This document shows positions 44,047 through 58,400 of a stretch of 64,000 nucleotides of DNA, one piece after another (within the stretch, counting starts at the first letter, position 1; every line of letters begins with the position of its first letter). This stretch comes from Arbacia lixula. Lineage: Eukaryota; Echinodermata; Echinoidea; Arbacioida; Arbaciidae. The position numbers and the translations under genes were made by a program. Under the pieces are notes generated by a model. The model saw nothing but the letters and a program-made list of their open reading frames with translations, ran no database searches and had not been told where the DNA came from. Where the stretch lies: NCBI GenBank assembly GCA_963669155.1, contig OZ022578.1, forward strand, positions 8,803,230-8,867,229. The letters are read 5' to 3'.

Positions 44047-44702
44047 TGTCACAACATAATTAGACTCTAAGCTAAAATGTATCTCTTCCGCTGCTCATGG
44101 CCAAGTGCATGCTATCCTTTCAATTGCAATTCAGCCAAAGCAGCCTCATTTGGTACTTCTACATTTCTTAAAGATATATAAGCATGTGTGAATATGTAAA
44201 TTTGATCTCTAAATGAATATGCATATTTTGCATAGGAGTCAAGGACCCATGAATACACATTAAGGAACTTCTTCATGAAAGACAGTGCATGGATGCTTGT
44301 GGTCTATGGCCCAATATCTTGTACAAAATGCTGTGTAACTTCTACAAGCAGCCTCAGCTTGGCATACTTTCCTTTTCTACAGAGCGTTCATCTCACAGAT
44401 GTTAAGCTTCATAAACATGGATCATTACAGACCTTTAAATATACAGCTTTTTATAAAACAAGACACAGGCAAAGAACTAGAAATTGATTATTATGATACA
44501 ACTGTACCACACGCATGATATCTACATTACTGCAGCCTTCTACTGTCAGCCTCTATGGCAATACAGCCTCTAAATGGCATCAGTACTTTATAATTGACAC
44601 ATACTTGGAGCAGGTAAGGGGGGGTGGGGCGGGGGATGGGGGGTGTGGAGGTGGGGGTGGGTGCAGGGTTGGGATGTCACGCTACATGTTTGCCACATAA
44701 GA

Positions 44703-46015
44703 CTAGAGCAATTCGACTGCCGCGCAGTCGATAAATATGCCTCCGCCTCTTTACTAGCTCTATTTAGATTTATTCTCAGAAAACCTGTTTGGTGGGCAAT
44801 GAACCATTTAATTCCTATGTGAAATGAAAATATCATATTCTGTTTTTCCATGTTTGGCCAAGTTTGGCAATGTTCATTGACCTTTCACTTCCAATCTAAT
44901 CAGTCCGTCTAAAGCCATCCTTGTATCAAGTTTGTTTAAAATTGACCAATTTGGGGGTAAAGTTCATTGACCTTTGACCTTTCAGAAATTTTACCCACAC
45001 TTTCACTAGTCTACCTCCATGAAGTGATACATCTCTGTATCATGTTTGATTCAAATTGAACCGTTAGTTTTGCATTCAGTGTGGAAAATGTTAAATTTGG
45101 CACAATTTTTAGCCAATTTTGGCAAAGTTCATTGACATTTGGCCTCTGACCTTTGAGAATTTTCACCAAATATATCATCAGTCTACCCCCAAGTAGTGAT
45201 CCATCTTTGCACCATGATTGGTTGGTATTGCACAACTGGATCTTGATGTACTTTAAAAAATATTACTTTTGGGGCAATTTTTTCGCTAATTTTTTCAAAG
45301 TTCATTGACCTTTGACCTTACAGGAATTTTACCCAAACTTCCATCAATCTACCTCCATGAAGTGATACATCTCTGTACCATGTTTGGTGAGAATTGCACC
45401 ATTGGATTTGGGTTTATTGTGAAAAATGTCGATTTGGGGACAATTTTTAGCAAATTGTTGCAAAGTTCATTGACCTTTGACCCATGAACTTTCAGGAATT
45501 TTATCAAAAATGTCACCAGTCTCTTCCCAAGTAGTGATCCATCTTTGTACCATGTTTCATGAGAATTGGATCCTTGGATTTGGATTTATTGTGAAAAATA
45601 TAAAGCTTGGGGCAGTTTTTAGCCAATTTTGGCAAAGTTCATTGACCTTTGACCTCTGAACTTTCAGGAATTTTATCTAAAGTGTCACCAGTCTATTCCC
45701 AAGTAGTGATCCATCTTTGTACCATGTTTCATGAAAATTGGATCCTTTGATTTGGCTTTATTGTGAAAAAGGTCATTTTGGGTCAATTTTTCACAAAGTT
45801 CATTGACCTTTGACCTTTGACCTCAATCAGAATTGACCCCTAATTTACACACTTTATTGGGTCCATGCAATACACACATGTACCAAGTTTGAAGCAAATC
45901 TGGTTAACGGTTCTCAAGATATTGCTGAAACGGATTCGGGACGGACGTACGGACGGACGGACGGACGGACAACCCGAAAACATAATGCCTCCGGCCACTT
46001 CATGGCGGAGGCATA
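44703..46015 (-). mobile_element. Pearl/Helentron-like element, copy 3 (inverted)
   Basis: Minus-strand copy: the CTAG end and hairpin CGACTGCCGCGCAGTCG are at the left, GGAC repeats (about 45940-45968) and GGCCACTTCATGGCGGAGGC at the right. The core unit start AGTTCATTGACCTTTGACC recurs at about 44961, 45126 (variant), 45299, 45474, 45636 and 45797, so the period is 160-175 bases. Confidence 0.8.
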
Positions 46016-48830
46016 AAAATCTTTGGTTAAGAAGCCATTAATCATCCTTTAAAAAATAGTTCCTGCCGGTTGTAAACTGCAGTGAAAGCTCAAATCTCCT
46101 GGGCCACATCGTGACGACATTCATCGTAAAATCAAAGGACCGTGAAAATTGGGCTATCAAATGAGTTAATCAATTAATCATCTGAAACTGATTAGCAAAA
46201 CTTGTTGGCAGTGAGAAGAGTAATGCTATTTCATCAAGCTGGATCACAATCAATCACCCCATGTTTAATCTATTTTTATTGATTGCAGTCGACATGAAGC
46301 AAGCACACAGCCACACATTTAAACCCCATTGTCTCTATATGTGCACACACTTTACTTGCAGTTCACCTTCCTGGGAATAGGTATCCAATGATTTGTGATA
46401 AGAGCCATGATCAAACTAAGTACTGACATCACTATTTGCAAAAAGTTGAACCATGGCAAGTGTTAGAGTAATTACCGGAGTTTCTGTGCTTTCATAGGAA
46501 AACACTCAATCATGAGGTTGGAGGTTTAACTCCCATAACAGTAGAGCACTCAAACATATTATGCATAGACTCCCACCTTCTTCACCCAAGAGTACATACA
46601 GGTGCCCCTGGTCAGAGGTGAAAGCCAATATTGAAAGAATAAAAAATGGCAGGCAGCGAGGAATACTTGTCACTGAGTGGAGATGGTACACATAGACAAA
46701 CTTGATGTGTATGCGATCACCGGGAAATGGAATTATAATTGTACAGTGCTTTAAGACCCATGTAGCTTCCACAGTACAGTTTGTCAGTACCACTGCATGG
46801 TATAACAAGCTATCAAGCAGTCAGTAATGAAATGATACACAATGACTGCTTTGTTATGTCACTTCACTTATGACACACCTTACACAGACTAGCATAAGAT
46901 ACTAGTCTTCTGTGAACCATATTCTGATACTTCCTGCTCAGTGACTAGCTTTTAAAAGTGTTCGCACGGTGGGCCACTTTATAAGGCTGCTCTTCGCACA
47001 TTTGAAAGCTTCGGTAAATCATTCTGTTGGTAAAAGCACAGCTATTTGAAGACAATACCTGAAAAGAAAAAAAATAACCAAATATCTCTAGGCACAAAAG
47101 TGAAATGAAAGCAATTATTGGCTTAGAAAATCATTGAAGACTTATGTAAAGTATACATGCCATAAAATCAAATCAAACTCAAACTACAAATGCACTAGCC
47201 TACATGTAAATACTTGTATACATGTATACAATGTATTCACACTTCTGTACCCATGTGTACTGTCCTTAAACTAACAATGTTTTAACATTCAACTTGTCAA
47301 AGTAGTTTCATTGATATAAAATATAAATGAAAAATCATTCATTTGTACAAGAATGACACACAAAATGATGGGGATATCTTACAATGGTCTTGGGTTTGGG
47401 TCGCAAAAGAAGACTGGAAATTGTATCACTCTCACAGCATCTGCTATCATGTCTCATACTAAAACACCCATGATTAGTAAAATCTATTAGGACACTTGCA
47501 CTGAACATGATGGATTGTGATAAAGTCAAACATGGTTTAGAAAACTATGGTAGAAATGTATCAAAAGTGAATGTAGTGAAAGAAATATCATAAAATGCAA
47601 TACAGTAAACAAGTCTTACAAAAATAGGAGTCTGCTGCACATATTGGCCTGCTATTGCCCATATTGACTACTGCACTAAATATTGATCTAAGGATGTCAC
47701 ATCATGAAGTAATAAACTCATTTTAAACAAAACGTTCATTGCATTCGATTGAGAATACTATTTAAGCATAAAATGTTCTAATTTATATTCAGATTGGGAG
47801 GAACCTTCCAAAGTACTGCTCAAACTATAAAGATCTTGATTATTCAGATACTGATTTTAGTTAAACAAGCATTGTATGGCAGGGGCAAAGCATTTTAAGC
47901 ATTTGCATAGTTCGTGCTTCAATCTTGCAATGCTGGAATACTGGTGCTCTAGTAGTAAAGTCACACAAAGAAATGACAATATCACTCAAGTTGTCTGCAG
48001 GGCAGGGGCTGGTTGGATCATGAAAGCTGTCTGGTTTGTGACTGAATTTGCACTCAAGGCATATTAGACATCCATGAAGATTTCAATTTCAATCTTCTTT
48101 TCTCGTTAATATTTCCCCCATTTTCTAAGCAGGTCAACACACTGAAAGTAGCCATCATTTGCCTCATGCCTCATTTGCTAGACTGAAGTCTGATCATTTC
48201 CAATCATTCACAAGATGCAAAAATATATAATTTGCTTATACCGACGTGAAAAAAATTGCACTATGCTCATACTTTGTGCTCACTCTACAAGAAGGGAACA
48301 TTAAAATCCTCAGGGGTATACACAGATCATATATAAGTCACTGACGGTCAAATGACTACAGTGTAAAGGGGCAATGAAGTAGGCAGCTGAATTTGGTCCA
48401 CATCAATGAATAATAATGAAAGTGTTCCAACAGATCAAACTACTGGCTTGCTCCAGGCCAGGCAAGCATACAATGAAACCATCTACATCAATTCAAGTGC
48501 TTGGCTCGAATTAAGGAGCTCATCTAAAGATGGAATGCCCATTGTCTGTGAGTATGGTCCCTAACGTGAGCAGTGTAAGGCCATGTAAAACAAGATTGGG
48601 CAGACCGCCTTCTTAAATAGGGCACTTAAAATTATTCACTCATTCCTCATCAGCAAACAACCTCATTCATGGTTGCTTAGAGATCAATATCAACTCAATA
48701 CTCAGTTTTTAACTTCTCTGACTGTTATTCAGGCATCAACATTAGTCAACTTGCTACACAGTTAATAACTTCTTCATGATTATAATATCATTTAACTTGT
48801 TACTCAGTGTACAACTTTGTTGATGTTTAT
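46016..48830. other. Interval downstream of the ATP8B-like gene
   Basis: AT-rich DNA, probably including the 3' UTR of the minus-strand ATP8B-like gene. No poly(A) signal can be assigned and no other gene is seen. Confidence 0.45.
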
Positions 48831-49496
48831 CTAGACATCGACATTATTCAACTGGTTACTCAGCTCATCTGCTTCCTTCAGATCGTGTTCTGAGACACTC
48901 TTGGCGGGGCCTCCATTCTCTGCCTTCTCCTCCTCAATCTTATCCCTGCTGTGTGAGTTCCTCATGCCTCCAGCCTTGCCATTCTTGGCACCGGCGTCCT
49001 TGATCCTCATGCTACGCCCTGAGGTGATCATCTCCCCGAAGCCCTCTTGGTGGGCGAAGGCATATCCAGACCGGACCGAGCCGGGACGCGACTTAGCGCT
49101 GCCCAGGCGCGACCCTGGCCTGGCGCTGCCACCCCGGCTGATAGTGCTGCGGGTGCGCATCCCCTTCAGCTGGACGCTTGTTCCCGCCTTGGCGCGCCGG
49201 GACTCCTTACGCTGCAGGATGCGGACCTGATCCGAGAGCGTCGGCTTGACGTCCATCGACAGTGACCGTGTGCCGAGGATGGGGAAGAGCAGGATGACGA
49301 CGACAAGGAGGATGGTGAACCAGAAGGTCGGCTGGATGCACATGAAGAAGGTGACACCAACGTAGGTGAATGTGGCTCGCAGGAAGGCATACAGAGGCTC
49401 AGAGTACAGCAGCAGGGCATACAGCCAGTACAGCAAGATACTGCCCCAGATGCATATATGGCTGAAGATGGTCCAGTATGACGTATCAATGGCAAT
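48831..49496 (-). CDS. ATP8B-like last exon (TM segments, regulatory tail, stop)
   Basis: 221 codons and TAG (48831-48833). Starts [20 protein letters not shown], with three hydrophobic segments. A tail of about 140 residues follows. It carries RPGSR, RLGSAK and RPGSVR (possible basophilic-kinase sites), then [20 protein letters not shown] and an acidic C-terminus. In ATP8B and related P4-ATPases this tail is autoinhibitory (family knowledge). Confidence 0.94.
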   Translation of the reverse strand: MAIDTSYWTIFSHICIWGSILLYWLYALLLYSEPLYAFLRATFTYVGVTFFMCIQPTFWFTILLVVVILLFPILGTRSLSMDVKPTLSDQVRILQRKESRRAKAGTSVQLKGMRTRSTISRGGSARPGSRLGSAKSRPGSVRSGYAFAHQEGFGEMITSGRSMRIKDAGAKNGKAGGMRNSHSRDKIEEEKAENGGPAKSVSEHDLKEADELSNQLNNVDV

Positions 49497-52400
49497 CTGG
49501 TAGCACGGGAAACAATGAAACATATATTGACCACGCTTCTTTCCAAGCCCAATGTTATAAAACTTTGTGTTACATTATACTACCTGAGAACAATCATTCG
49601 TTCACCAGGGCTCTTTCTTATTTTTATGTGCAGGAGCTCTTGATCTCCTTCACAATGTACAGTACTTAGCATCTAGGGATTTCACACCGGGTTTCACACC
49701 ATCAAGCTTCCGCTCACACTGAAATTTCCTTTGTTTTCTAATATCTCTCAATACTTTACAGTAATACTCAGTATCCACGTATTCACAATATGAACTGATT
49801 TACACATGTATGACTCATTTTACTGGATGTATTGAAAATCAAGCAGGAAAATTAACAAATCATTCAATTTAAAATCAGGGTTGGGTTGCCGTTCAAACTT
49901 GGGAATGTCAATTACATTTGTGTCTTGAGCTATATCAACACATCCTGCACTACGATCCCACATATTACATGCCAGGGCCTGATTCAGGCTTTAGCAATGA
50001 GGTTTCACTTGTGTGATGCATGTGGAAGCATTGATCCTCCTTCTTTTGTTCTGTTCTCATCAGTTGATAGTTGTTGCCATTTTGGTTTATAGCCTGATGA
50101 GCATTTGTTTGAGTAATCTATGTTCATGTTATTATGTATTGTATTATTTGTACACGGGGCCTCCAGGGAGAACAGTGCAAGCTCACTGATAGGGCTACCC
50201 TGTTTAAAAAAAAGACTCTTAAAAGAAACAAATATATGAATTTAGCAGCAGAAACTGGTTAAAAACTGACCTTGAAGTTGACGATGTGGACGAGGATGGT
50301 GGCCACAATGCAGCCAAAGAGGAACTGGGTGTGGATGGGCTGGCCACCAGGAGCCAGGTTCTCAAACAAGGCACCTGCCCAACCAAGCAGCAAGGGAGAG
50401 AGATAGACACAACAGAGGAGTTACAATACTTCATTTTGTCTCATGTTGCTCAGTTTTATTATTGTAAAGCAATATTTGAATATTGTTTTAACATGATTAG
50501 GTTTTCTGGCTTTGTGAACCCTTGTCTAGTTTGGATGTCAAAATTTGCCATGGAACTGCAGTAACCAAAGGCATGTGGCTTAATTGTGTTCCATAAGGCA
50601 TTTGAAGGTTATTCATAGCCTTTTCGTCTATTGTCTGAACAGCAGATTGTATAGGTGTCATGCTGCTTACAATCTTGGTGGAAAAAAACAAGCCCACATA
50701 TATGTGGGCTCAGTGGATTCTCAGTGGAGGTGTAAAAACAATATCAAAGCCAGTTATAGAATTAAAAAAAAGGCCCTTGTATTACAAATTAAAATTCAGA
50801 AAATAAAAACTTTGAAATCTTTCAATTTTCAAGGTGAATGAGAAGATCATGCCATAGAACATGCTCCTCAGAAACACTGACCACTGAGGATTCTTCTGTC
50901 AAAAAATTATTTTCTTTTCTTTGATTTCTCTTATGGAATGTGTGGAATGAAGAACAAGGCCAGGGAGGTGACTGTGCCGTGTAACAGACTCCTCAGAAAC
51001 ACCGGCCAGTTAAAAAAAAAGAATCTTCAAACCATAAAATTCAGACAAATATATACTTTTCAATCTTTGATTTCTCTTACCGTATGGAATGAAGAACAAG
51101 GCCAGTGAGGTGACTGTGCCGTGTAACAGACTTCTCAGAAACACTGACCAGTTAAAGAAACGATTCTTCTGACCAGGCTTGTAGAGAGCAGGAAACCGGA
51201 TACTCATGTCATCATTCACATCCTGTGACCAAAGCAAAAAGAGTTTATCATCACTATTCCCGTCTCGTAAATCTTCACTAATAAAGAGAAGAAACACTAT
51301 TGTACAGAAATTGTTGATGTAGAACAAATAAACACATCTATATGTTTGTGTGTTTTTGTTTGCAGCTGTTATAAATACAAAGTCATTTCATTAATAGAAT
51401 TGTTGGATTCAAACATTTTATGTGAGCAGAATTTTTACGTTTAAACCCTATGCAATGTCTTATAAAGAGTTGAGATTGATCTGAATTGATCGCAAGTCCA
51501 ATCCCGTATGTCAAATGTACAGTTACTATTTAAATGAGATGCAAGTCAAATTGCAATCAATCATAATTCTTTACAAGACAGGGCCCTAGATCTTTTAATC
51601 TCTTCGTGAGTAGAATTTGGGGATTTATAGGCTAGGTTAAATCTAGCCCTTCTTTGCAAATGTGGGCCACTGTTTGGTGATTATAGCAGGCTACAGACTG
51701 ACCTGGTCAAACATGCCGAGGGAGATGACTGGGAGTGATGTGAAGACTGTGTTGTAGCCAGTGATGAACCACTGATCGTAGACCGTCTGGACGAGGGAAA
51801 GCAAAAAGCACACAGGAATGGTAATTCTTAAGTTGCATGAATTCCTTCAAATGTGCTTACTTGTTTATTAACACACATTTTAATGGAAGCATACAAAGCT
51901 GGATACCTGAATGAATTAGTCAGGATTTAGTACTCTGTTCAGAATTTCAGCCCTCAAGATTCATCTCTCCAAGTGAGACACCATGGCCCCACCATTGTCT
52001 AAATATTCATTAACAAATTGTTTTTTATAGAATGAATCATTATTGTACTGCCCACCTTCCATCCTTGGTGTGAATAACAAAGGGAAGCTGTGGTTTACAT
52101 CCTCTTTGAGAATACAAGCCTTAGAGATTATCATCTATTGGTACCTAAATCATCATAGCCGCAACCCCGCAAAAAAATCAAATCAGGGCTCTGTTGCCTA
52201 AAACTAAAAGTTACCATTGATAGCAGAGTTACCATTAATGATAACTGCTGTCAATGGTAACTTTCATGGTAACACCGCTCTGCAACCGGTTAAATTCAAG
52301 GTTTCCATAGAAGTTGCCATTGGTAGCAAAGTTACTATCAATGGTAAATTCTATGCAACTGGGCAGAGAAATAACTTTTCCTTTCATAGACAAAACGATT

Positions 52401-55400
52401 TTCAAAAACAACAATTGTACACGTCCATACTCAGTCTGTGGATCATTATTAAGTTAATCAGGGCTTCGCACCCATGACTCACCATGGCAGAGTAGCCGCA
52501 GAAGAAGGCAAACCAGAAATGGCAGACAGTGAAGGCAAAGTTTTTGTAGAAGAAGTAGGACAGGAACTTGCACATGCGGTAGTAGGACCAGCGTCCGTGG
52601 ACCAGGAGGAGGCGCTCCAGGTAGCGGAACTGGGCGAAGGAGAAGTCGCTAGAGAGCACTGCCTGCATCCCTTCCTGACCACTGATCCCTACTCCAATGT
52701 GAGCAGCTGCAGCGTGAGGCACAAACAGATGGAGAATAAGACATATATATTTTAATGTTATGTTAATGCCGATTTCATAAATAGCCCTTATGATGCATTA
52801 TCATTCTAGAAGTAAAGTTGGCTTTGATGGGAAAGATAGGGGGGTAAGGAAGCAGGGGAAGAAGGAGATATTTCCTGGATAATCAGCCTGACTGACTGGT
52901 AAGGGGCTTGTCTACCATAACATGGAAGCTCATAAAAAGAGCTCAGGACAGAGATTTGTGGCACTCCTGATTGCCTTCACCACAGAGAGTGGCACTTGGA
53001 CAGATGATGAAACAATCTGAAGTTACCATGTCTCCACGTAAATAGAAGCAGGTGACTTACTTTTGATCATGCTGACATCATTGGCTCCATCCCCAATGGC
53101 CAGAGTGACCGCACTGCGATGAGTCTTGACCAGGTCAACGACCTGTGCCTTCTGGAGAGGAGTGACCCTGCAGCAGATGACCGTCTTGCAGTAGCACGCA
53201 GCCTCCAGGAACTCCAGCTCAATCTCAGGGTCCAGCAGGTGAGCCTGTAGGGATGGACATGAAGGACAATGGGGGCAGGGGTCAAGATATAGCATAGGGA
53301 GAGCATTGTGGTCAAGTAGTGAGCGCTCTTGACTATTGCACACAGTGGAACACCACCGTAATAAAGTAATTTTATACCATTATATAATGCGCAATAATCT
53401 AAATTTTCTTTAATTTTACTGATTAAATTGCCATTAAAAAGATTGTAGTGTTCTATTTTACCGTTTCAAAATGTGTACAAAATCCTACTATTTTGATTGA
53501 AACTTTGAGCTAAAAAGTAAATTTTGATGATGATATAACTCACCAAGGCGGCGCCAGTAACGACCATGGCGAAGCTGTAGATGTCGCCGAGCTCATCGAG
53601 GTCCTTGCTCTGGTAGGAGACATCATCATCGTTGAGCTGGTCCTTGTCCTTGATGCCCATGACGTCTTTGATCTTGACCAGTGCCCCCTCCAGCTCCTCC
53701 CTGGCGCCGTCCCGGTCCTTGGACGAGATGACGAAGATCTCGTTGAGGTCGTCGGTGAGCAGGCGGCAGGAGTAGCCAATGTTGATGGCTGTCTCCTGTT
53801 TGTCACCTGTCAGCACCCAGAGCTTGATGTTGGCCTGTTAGTGAGGGGGGAGTGGAGGTGGAGGGAGAAAGTGAAGCATTATTATGACAGTCAAGGAGTG
53901 GTATGCTCAACATGAACTTAAGTTTGACTGAAGTCCCCTACAATCCATAACTGAGAGTATCCACTATTGGCGCACTTTCTGCAGACTTCCAACTGACTTA
54001 GGTAAGACTTCAGTTTCGTTCAGAATACTACCTAAGGCAAAAGGCAACTATAGCATTTCATGACATACACTCTAAGCTTGCTTTCATTTAAAAGGTAAGA
54101 GGTCAAGATTACCGTCCGTAATCAGAGCAGAACTGTGTTTTTCTCACAACTGGGTCCCAATTTTGTTTAATTTTTGAAGTTTATCACTTTGGAACAAGTC
54201 CATTTTACTCTCACAAAGGGTCAAAATCTTCAGTGATAAGATTGTACAGGCTTTGTTTGATGTTTCACGTCTCAAACATTTTCAATCTAAGAGCTTTAGA
54301 AAACATGGGGGTGGGATTTAATTTTATTTAAAACAAAATGTTTGGATGTAGTTTTTATGTGTTTGAGGTTTTATCCCCAATTGCTTGTGAATTCATTTTC
54401 AAGCGCTGGTCAGAGAGAGCTCAGGCAAGGCCTCACCTTGTGGAGATTCTCGATGGTCTGCGGCACGCCATCCTGCAGCTTGTCCTCGATGGCGGTGGCT
54501 CCAAGGAGAGTCATATCCTGCTCCATCTCTTCATACACAGCGTCTAGAGCAGCTTCTCTGTCAGTCAACGCCACCCTACAAACACACACAGCAAAGGTAG
54601 GGTTAAAGACAGGGTGGCCCATTTACAAAAGTCATACAACTCTCCAGGGATCAGCAGGATAATCTAACAAGAGCATGTATAAAATCTCACCATTATAGCG
54701 TCACGAGCATTTTCAAGAATAAAGAAAACAATTCTTGTTTACGTTTGAAATACAGCGAACATAGTCAAGATTCATAATCATTTTGTCCCTATTAGCGTAC
54801 GATGCATTGACTGCATGCACTCTGAAGCGCACCATTCCTCCAGACTATAGGTTTTGGATGACCATCACAAAATCTCATCAATATCACTAAAACTTTGCTT
54901 AAAGTCAGTTTCCAGTTCTATTATTAGGACGAAAGTAAGTTCTAATACAGTATCCTCCTCCAATTTCCATGTTTTTAGAATGTTTTATTTATTTGACCTG
55001 CAAAAAGGATACCCTGTCTAAGACCTTCTCAGGACCATCCATTGATAGCTACATGGGCCCCAATGATGCACTTCACTGAATGTTTCTTATTATTGTGCAC
55101 CATGCATGAACAACACACTTCATTTATTTACCTTGAATATATGGGGAAATTTTTCAGAGCTAGTGTTTCAGATTTTTCAACCAAAATAATAACAAAAATA
55201 ATTACAGGTCCACTAGTCCTTTCCACTTCCACCCCTCAACTTAAAAAAAAATTAATAAAAACCCTTCATCCCTGTAATGAGTTAAAGGAATGGTAAACTT
55301 ACGATGCTTCATGGTGTTTCTTGCGCCACTCTAGGTAGGTATGCTGATCAATCTCCTTCATGGCCAGACACAGGGTCCGTAGACCTTCGTTGGCAAACTC

Positions 55401-58400
55401 CTGAGTCACACAAACAAACAGGGCACATTGGCTCATCAGTACACAAATACTATTGTGTATATTCATTGAGTCATTTACCCAGTCATTTATTCATTTATTC
55501 TGGTGTAACAAACGCTGATCAGCAGAACAGACTGAACAGATCAGCTTACAATATAATGAGTGGAAATACACAATGACGATTACAATATCCAATCTAAACA
55601 ATTAATAATGTAATACATCTTACTAGTTGCAGGTTCAAGTTCACGCCTCGCCTTTTTTTCTCAGATTGATTAAACAATCTCAATACTACAGAGACCAACA
55701 GCAAAAAAAATATCATATCAAGATATTGTCAGATTTTCAATTTTTTTTCAATTTCAATTTTTATTCATATTTCTGTTCAATACATGTAAAATAAAAGCAA
55801 TAATACATCAGCATAGTCAGTCTTTGACATAAACAAAACTAGTATAATGATGCAAAATATTACATAATGGTCAATATCAAACATACAGTGGATATAGGTA
55901 AAGAAATATGAAAAATTTCTTTATTTCTCAGAGAAAAAGTTGCATATTTTGGTGCTAGACACAGCTTTCTTTCCTGGTGCTACGCTGTGATGTCAACCTC
56001 GCAGTTGGAAATTGGCCTGTCCGCTGCAACCAATAGGTGGCGCACCATATTGTGAATCCCCCAAATTGAACCAATCAACCATGTTCTGGCAGTAAGCGAC
56101 TCACATTGAGGTGCTCAGTGGTGATGTCTTGAAGCTGCTGGCAGGAGGAGCTCAGCCGCTCGTAGATGACGGTGTCGGCTCCTTTGCAGAAGAGCTTGAT
56201 CTTCTGGCCCTGCTTGACGATGACGGACATGCGCTTGCGGACATTGTTGAAGTCCAGGATGTGCAGCAGCTCATACACATCCTCCTGTCCCTGTACGTTG
56301 AGTGTGATTGTGGTCGGAGTGCGCGACTAAAACAAGAGAACAATTTATAGTTTAATTAGTTTCTTTCCTTTCTGTAATTGACAGACACGTATACAGTGAA
56401 ACCTGTCTATAGTGGCCACCCAAGGGAAACAAAAATTGTGGCCTTTATACACAGGTGGCTGCAATAGACAGGTTCTTAAACACATAATCTCTCTCTGGAG
56501 GAATCATTTTAGTGGCTACTTATATAGACAGGTTGGCTGCTATAGACAGGTGACCGCTAAGACAGGTTTGACTGTTCATGTATCAATATACGTCCGTGGA
56601 GAAAGGGGAAGCCCCTTCACCCTGCATGATGTGTTTCATAATGTTCCCTTCATGAATTAAAAAAAACCCCACATAACATATAAAATGCTAGACAAAAGGG
56701 GAAAAATAAAGCTATAAATACCCACAACATTTTAATTCTCCAATGTATGTAAGAATCTCCAAAATATATAGTTTTACTTTGGAAAATGTGTATGAAAGTG
56801 GACAGCATCGCCTGCTGAAGAGCAATTCATATAATTACTGCAACACCACACTGTGGTAGTTACAATAGTTAGAGAACTATGTTGCTCACCATGAAGACAA
56901 AGCCAAAGTTCCTGGCTGCTCCTACCAGGGCTGCTTCATCTGGAGACTGGGCCTGATACACCAGGTTACCTGCACAAGAACACATAACAGAAACATCCTG
57001 TCATTGCTAGATCATTAAAATATCCACTCAATCCATTATATCTAAACTAACTACGCCACCAATCAATCTAATGACTATTTCCCTGTAAGATACAATTATG
57101 CACATCAACAACATCAACATTTTTGCTTTAGATGCGATACAAATTCACAATTGCCAGAAAACATGTCTAACACATAGATATTCATCACAAATATCCTCCA
57201 CCAAAACTAGGAAATTTTACAGGCATAGATAAATTATTGACAATATTCCTATACCTGGTTCCTGTCGTAAATGGGTTGAACTGTAGCTAAACTATTGAAC
57301 TACTGATTGCACACATCAACTGCATTCAATATTATGAAAAAGTACTTAAAATTGAGTTAAAACTAGCTGGCCAGTACATTTCTGGGGACTTGGTATACCA
57401 AGCAAGGCCCTATCTTATGGACATTTGTGATTGATTGCAACTTGACTTGCATTTGATACCAATCGTAACTCTATATATTAGAGATAGAGGCTTGGATTTG
57501 TGATCAATTCAGAACAAGTGCAACTCTTTATAAGACAGGGCCCTGGTTCCTGTAGTAAATGGGTTGACCACACATATCTACTCAGGACAAGAGGCATCTA
57601 TGAGGTCTGGCCGTACCTTCACTATCCTGCTCAGGCATGACGGTGTGGCAGAGGGAGAGCAGACGGAAGAACAGCCAGCAGTGCTTATCACCCCGCTGCA
57701 CGGAGTCCAGCAGGCTGGGGTCGTAGAACTTAAACCCAGGCTCCCGCAGCTCATTGGCTGAGAAGTCCACCAGGGGCGTGTCCTGCAAGACAGGAGTTTA
57801 GTCATGGAAACATGAGGGAAATGCCAAAAATACCAACAAGAGACGGGCATACAATCTCTGTGATGCTGGGATTGTAAATGGAGTTGGCTCTGTTCATGAG
57901 ACAATCTTGATAATACAATTATGAGGATATGATTTAAGTAATTGTGCCAATGATTAATCAAGTTAAACAACAATTCCTACTACCTGCATTTCAACATTTG
58001 TATGTATGACTTTACCCTTTACTTGGTATTTTTTGCTTGTTCTATAATTTGTACAATTCAAATGTAATGTTACTATTTATTTTGTTTTTATACTGAAATA
58101 TTTTACTCTGAATAAGGAAAGACACAAAATGCTTACCTCTGTAATGTCCAATATGTCTCCCTCTTTGTTCTTTAGTTCACCAAACTTTCTTCCCCCAATG
58201 GAGGCTTTGTTGAAGGTCATCAAATTCTGAAAGAAAAACACAAAAATATGAAACTTTTTAAAAGTCTGAAGCACAGATGCAAGGTGGGTGGTAAACATGA
58301 TATAAACATATTGTATAAAACTCATAGTTGGTGACCTCCTATGGCAGGAAAACGGAATATCATTGAGCAAAATTCAGGATTGTTATATTCATGTACGTTC

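Noticed and set aside
44961-45800. Regularly spaced repeats resembling a CRISPR array
   Set aside because: The spacing (160-175 bp), diverged repeats and spacer similarity fit a transposon tandem core, and the DNA is eukaryotic.
48901-49230. 109-codon plus-strand open frame
   Set aside because: Antisense to the last ATP8B-like exon, whose protein is unambiguous.
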